Positions 33,503 through 35,672 of a DNA stretch of 35,672 nt are shown piece by piece. The DNA lies in NCBI GenBank assembly GCA_964353875.1, contig CAYGXU010000022.1:1-35672 (forward strand). Reading direction: 5' to 3'. The stretch's first letter is position 1, and each line of letters begins with the position of its first letter. The notes under the pieces are model-generated. The model was not told the DNA's origin. It worked only from the letters and a program-made list of their open reading frames with translations, and searched no databases. The stretch comes from MGNI01 sp964353875 (GTDB taxonomy: Bacteria > Chloroflexota > Anaerolineae > Anaerolineales > E44-bin32). A program made the position numbers and the translations under genes.

Positions 33503-33760
33503 TCAATGACCTTTATTCTTATCCGACATGGCGCGATACATTCGATAGCGAACGATGCCTACATACAGGCGATAGGCACCAAAGGCAATGAAGGCCGCTC
33601 CCATCAGGATCGCCACAGTGGTGATAGCGCCAGAGGCAATGGTACGCACCAAGATCGTGATCCCCAAAGGGATCATCAATAAACCCAGGCCGATACGGTA
33701 AATGTCGACCCAGGTAGCCCGTTGCGGGGGAGGGACCAATCGCCGTCGACGCATTCTCAC
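33503..33760 (-). CDS. Small two-helix membrane protein, unknown
   Basis: 85 residues. GTG at 33760 overlaps the permease stop (GTGA); an ATG at 33754 is an alternative start. A basic N-terminus (RMRRRRL) is followed by two hydrophobic helices (IGLGLLMIPLGITILV and VAILMGAAFIAFGAYRLYVGIV) and a short basic tail. It is tightly coupled to the permease ahead and the Usp protein behind (stop 5 bases before). An accessory or assembly subunit is inferred from position; I do not recognise the family. Confidence 0.7.
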   Translation of the reverse strand: MRMRRRRLVPPPQRATWVDIYRIGLGLLMIPLGITILVRTIASGAITTVAILMGAAFIAFGAYRLYVGIVRYRMYRAMSDKNKGH

Positions 33761-35343
33761 TTATCCTTTTCGATCCAGCGTGAGCGCAGGCCATGCCGTT
33801 TGTCGCGTTGGATCAGGGCTTGTTTGTATTGTTCCACCAGCTCGAATTCCTCGGCATTGGTGAGTACTTCCACCTGCTCTTTTTCCCAGTCATGTGCGAT
33901 GCTGCCGAGAGCCGGCAAACCGTGCCGTCGTCGATAGAAGAGATAATACCCGATGCAGAGCAGCACCCACCCAGGACCGAAGATGCGACCGATATCATGC
34001 GTGATCATCACGGTGAGCCAGATGGAGAAAACACCCAGCAAGCCGATAAAACCGATCACAGGTATTTCGATCAGCGTACCATCCTTGCGTTTCCACTTGA
34101 TATTGCCGGGCACCTTGTATGGCCGTGGGCTGTACGGATCCAGGAAACGAAGACGGATAAGCGAGATGAACACCAGGGTATAGCCCAATGTGGCACCGAA
34201 GGCATAGAGATTGCCCAGTGTGTCCAACGCCCGCGGAGTGAGGAAGGATAAAATGGTTAGTAAGACGCTCACCCCACTGAAAGCGAGAATGGAGTTGATG
34301 GGCGTGCGAAATTTAGGGTGCACTTTGTTAAACCAATTGGTTACCAGCTTGAACTGACTCATAGAAAAGATCAGTCGCGAAGCGCCCATCACGCCGGTAT
34401 TGGAAGAGGTGAGCAAAATGGTCGCACCTAGGAGGGCGGTCAACGGACCGGCGATGATGCCAATGTAGGGAATGTGGCTGGCCAGCAATGCGATCGGGTC
34501 CCCTTCGCGTACAGCGATATCCTGCCACGGCAATACGCCTAAGCTCAAGGTGGAGAAGGAAAGGGCGTAGATCAGGACGGTGAAGATCAGGGTGAGCGAG
34601 GTGCGCGGGATAATTGTCGCCGGCCGACGCGTCTCCTGAGCAGCCTGGCTGATAGACTCCAGGCCGACAAAGGAGATGATGGCCAGCGAGGAGCCATAAA
34701 GGAATTGGGTGAATGTGGGTTGCTGGAACTTCCATTGCCAGGCCAGCAGTTCCGGACGCCAGGCGAAGAGGAAGCCGGTGATGACGATGGAAGATTCGAT
34801 CACCAAATCAATAGCCCCTAAGATCTCATTGAAGCGCGAGGATTCCCGGACGCCACGAACGTTAAGGAAGCTCAAGGCGATGGTGACTACAATGGCCTCC
34901 AGACACCATAACGGGTTGATGTTGGCAAAGGGCCCCCAGGTCACTCTATACTCCCGAATGACCGGGATGAAGAAGTTCATATAACCAGTGGCTGCAACGG
35001 CGAAAAGGGCGATGTCAATCGTATAATCCAGCAACAATCCGACGCCAGCGATGAAACCGCCGAAGTCACCCAAGCCGCGCAGGGAATAGTATTGCCCGCC
35101 CCCAGCCACCGGGTAGGAAGAAGCCAGTTCGGTGAACGCCAGGCCGATCATCACATAGACCAGGCCGGCCATGGCGAAAGCCAAGGGTGCCAGCCCTTGA
35201 GCGGCGGCGATGACGAGGCCCAATGCGGCGTAAATATCCGCACCCACATCGGCATACCCCCACATGTATGAACCCCAGATGGTTACGTCTCGTCGTAGTT
35301 CGATCCGCTCGGCGGAGGCGGGCGCTTGAATCGTTTCGCTCAT
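33757..35343 (-). CDS. APC-superfamily permease, KimA-like (K+ or amino acid transport)
   Basis: 528 residues, AAAGG before the ATG, about 12 membrane helices. The first helix has GYADVGADIYAALG. YPVAGGGQYYSLRGLGDFGGFIAGVGLLLDYTI-type sequence follows, then FLNVRGVRESSRFN. These closely resemble the same places in the K+ importer KimA of Bacillus (YPSGGGAY, GLIAGGSLLVDYIL, LNLRGITES). The tail (about 480-528) is soluble, charged, helical and shorter than KimA's Usp-like domain. It is the first of five coupled genes, followed by Usp and two RCK proteins, which points to K+ rather than amino acids. The basic amino-acid permease reading remains possible. Confidence 0.85.
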   Translation of the reverse strand: MSETIQAPASAERIELRRDVTIWGSYMWGYADVGADIYAALGLVIAAAQGLAPLAFAMAGLVYVMIGLAFTELASSYPVAGGGQYYSLRGLGDFGGFIAGVGLLLDYTIDIALFAVAATGYMNFFIPVIREYRVTWGPFANINPLWCLEAIVVTIALSFLNVRGVRESSRFNEILGAIDLVIESSIVITGFLFAWRPELLAWQWKFQQPTFTQFLYGSSLAIISFVGLESISQAAQETRRPATIIPRTSLTLIFTVLIYALSFSTLSLGVLPWQDIAVREGDPIALLASHIPYIGIIAGPLTALLGATILLTSSNTGVMGASRLIFSMSQFKLVTNWFNKVHPKFRTPINSILAFSGVSVLLTILSFLTPRALDTLGNLYAFGATLGYTLVFISLIRLRFLDPYSPRPYKVPGNIKWKRKDGTLIEIPVIGFIGLLGVFSIWLTVMITHDIGRIFGPGWVLLCIGYYLFYRRRHGLPALGSIAHDWEKEQVEVLTNAEEFELVEQYKQALIQRDKRHGLRSRWIEKDK

Positions 35344-35672
35344 ATCAACCTTTTCTTAAAAGCTACCAAGGATTTTATCTCTAAATGCCTCGATGCAATC
35401 TATGGAAGGGCTAAGCCAGTTGGCAATATAATAGCCCGCCTCAGGCGGGCTCATCGCTGGTTTTCCTCTTTATTTTACGGAGCGTTCTTCGCGCTCGGTC
35501 TTGCTTCCCACATCAAAAGCTTGCCTTGGTGATACAGCCACAAGCCATCACTTGGCGAAGTGGCGCGAAGTGAGTTTACCATGTGCGACTCGTTCCGTCA
35601 AAGGGATTGTCTTTGAGGGGTGCATTCCACGGAGTGTTGCATCCTGTACTCCCGCGGCCAGATTTGGGGTGG
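35344..35672 (-). promoter_or_regulatory. Structured leader upstream of the permease operon
   Basis: 329 bases to the window edge without a gene. On the minus strand it shows hairpins CACTT-CGCC-AAGTG (35549-35562), GAGCG-7-CGCTC (35480-35496), then the strong hairpin at 35433-35451, about 90 bases before the ATG. A riboregulated leader is plausible, but I do not recognise the c-di-AMP (ydaO) consensus or any other named riboswitch. The hairpin may instead end a gene beyond the window. Confidence 0.4.
35433..35451 (-). terminator. Terminator-like hairpin in the permease leader
   Basis: AGCCCGCC-TGA-GGCGGGCT on the minus strand, exact 8-base stem, followed by ATTATATT. It lies about 90 bases upstream of the permease ATG. 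A/T-rich tail is present but not a pure T tract. Confidence 0.5.

Noticed and set aside
35344..35672. Cobalamin riboswitch suggested by GGGAAGC and GACCGAGC on the minus strand
   Set aside because: The B12-box (GCCAGGAGACC-like) and the rest of the core are absent, and the downstream gene is unrelated to cobalamin.

Overview
The window looks like a metagenome-assembled scaffold of a bacterium, most likely Chloroflexota (Anaerolineae-like). This rests on style and not on a marker gene. The oligopeptide-binding lipoprotein has the Thr/Pro/Val-rich linker after its lipidated Cys that is common in that phylum. Thiolase-like/DUF35 pairs, a free-standing cyclodeaminase and dispersed G-rich palindromes also fit. 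Two assembly gaps are present: 100 N at 3436-3535 and 10 N at 16362-16371. No rRNA, tRNA, CRISPR array, prophage or insertion sequence was seen.

Layout. (1) 1-3230, minus strand: two thiolase-fold proteins followed by two zinc-ribbon/OB-fold (DUF35) partners, the last cut by the window edge. Both thiolase-like proteins lack the catalytic cysteine, so an Ltp2-type aldolase complex is more likely than a thiolase. (2) 4007-7508, plus strand: a fructokinase-type PfkB kinase, a TIM-barrel sugar isomerase/epimerase and a Gfo/Idh/MocA dehydrogenase, with a tandem repeat and a perfect palindrome after the kinase. (3) 7790-12915, minus strand: a PLP-dependent beta-family lyase, an FGGY kinase, a class II aldolase-family protein and a GH127 beta-L-arabinofuranosidase, probably pentose or L-arabinose use. 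(4) 13149-19972, minus strand: a complete oligopeptide/dipeptide ABC transporter (binding protein, two permeases, two ATPases) ending in an enolase-superfamily racemase/OSBS-like enzyme.

(5) 20262-29470, minus strand: histidine degradation to glutamate and methenyl-tetrahydrofolate: hutH, a GntR/HutC-type regulator, fchA, an ornithine-cyclodeaminase-like protein, a threonine-dehydratase-like protein, ftcD, hutU, hutI. HutH, HutU and HutI each keep their chemistry-defining residues but have altered substrate- or cofactor-pocket motifs, whereas FtcD and FchA look ordinary. A palindrome matching the HutC-type TGTA-N2-TACA pattern covers the regulator's own start codon. The peptide transporter directly downstream makes sense as a supplier of peptides to amino-acid catabolism.

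(6) 30046-31023: a membrane-anchored alpha/beta hydrolase with its own terminator. (7) 31620-35343, minus strand: a tightly packed five-gene operon: a KimA-like APC permease, a small two-helix membrane protein, a membrane-anchored universal-stress-protein domain, a one-domain TrkA-N protein and a TrkA-N/TrkA-C protein. This resembles a K+ transporter whose UspA and RCK regulatory parts are separate genes, with no TrkH in sight. Its 5' leader (35344-35672) has several hairpins, including a terminator-like one, and may be regulatory. This operon and the divergent hut enzymes are the best candidates for something not yet described.
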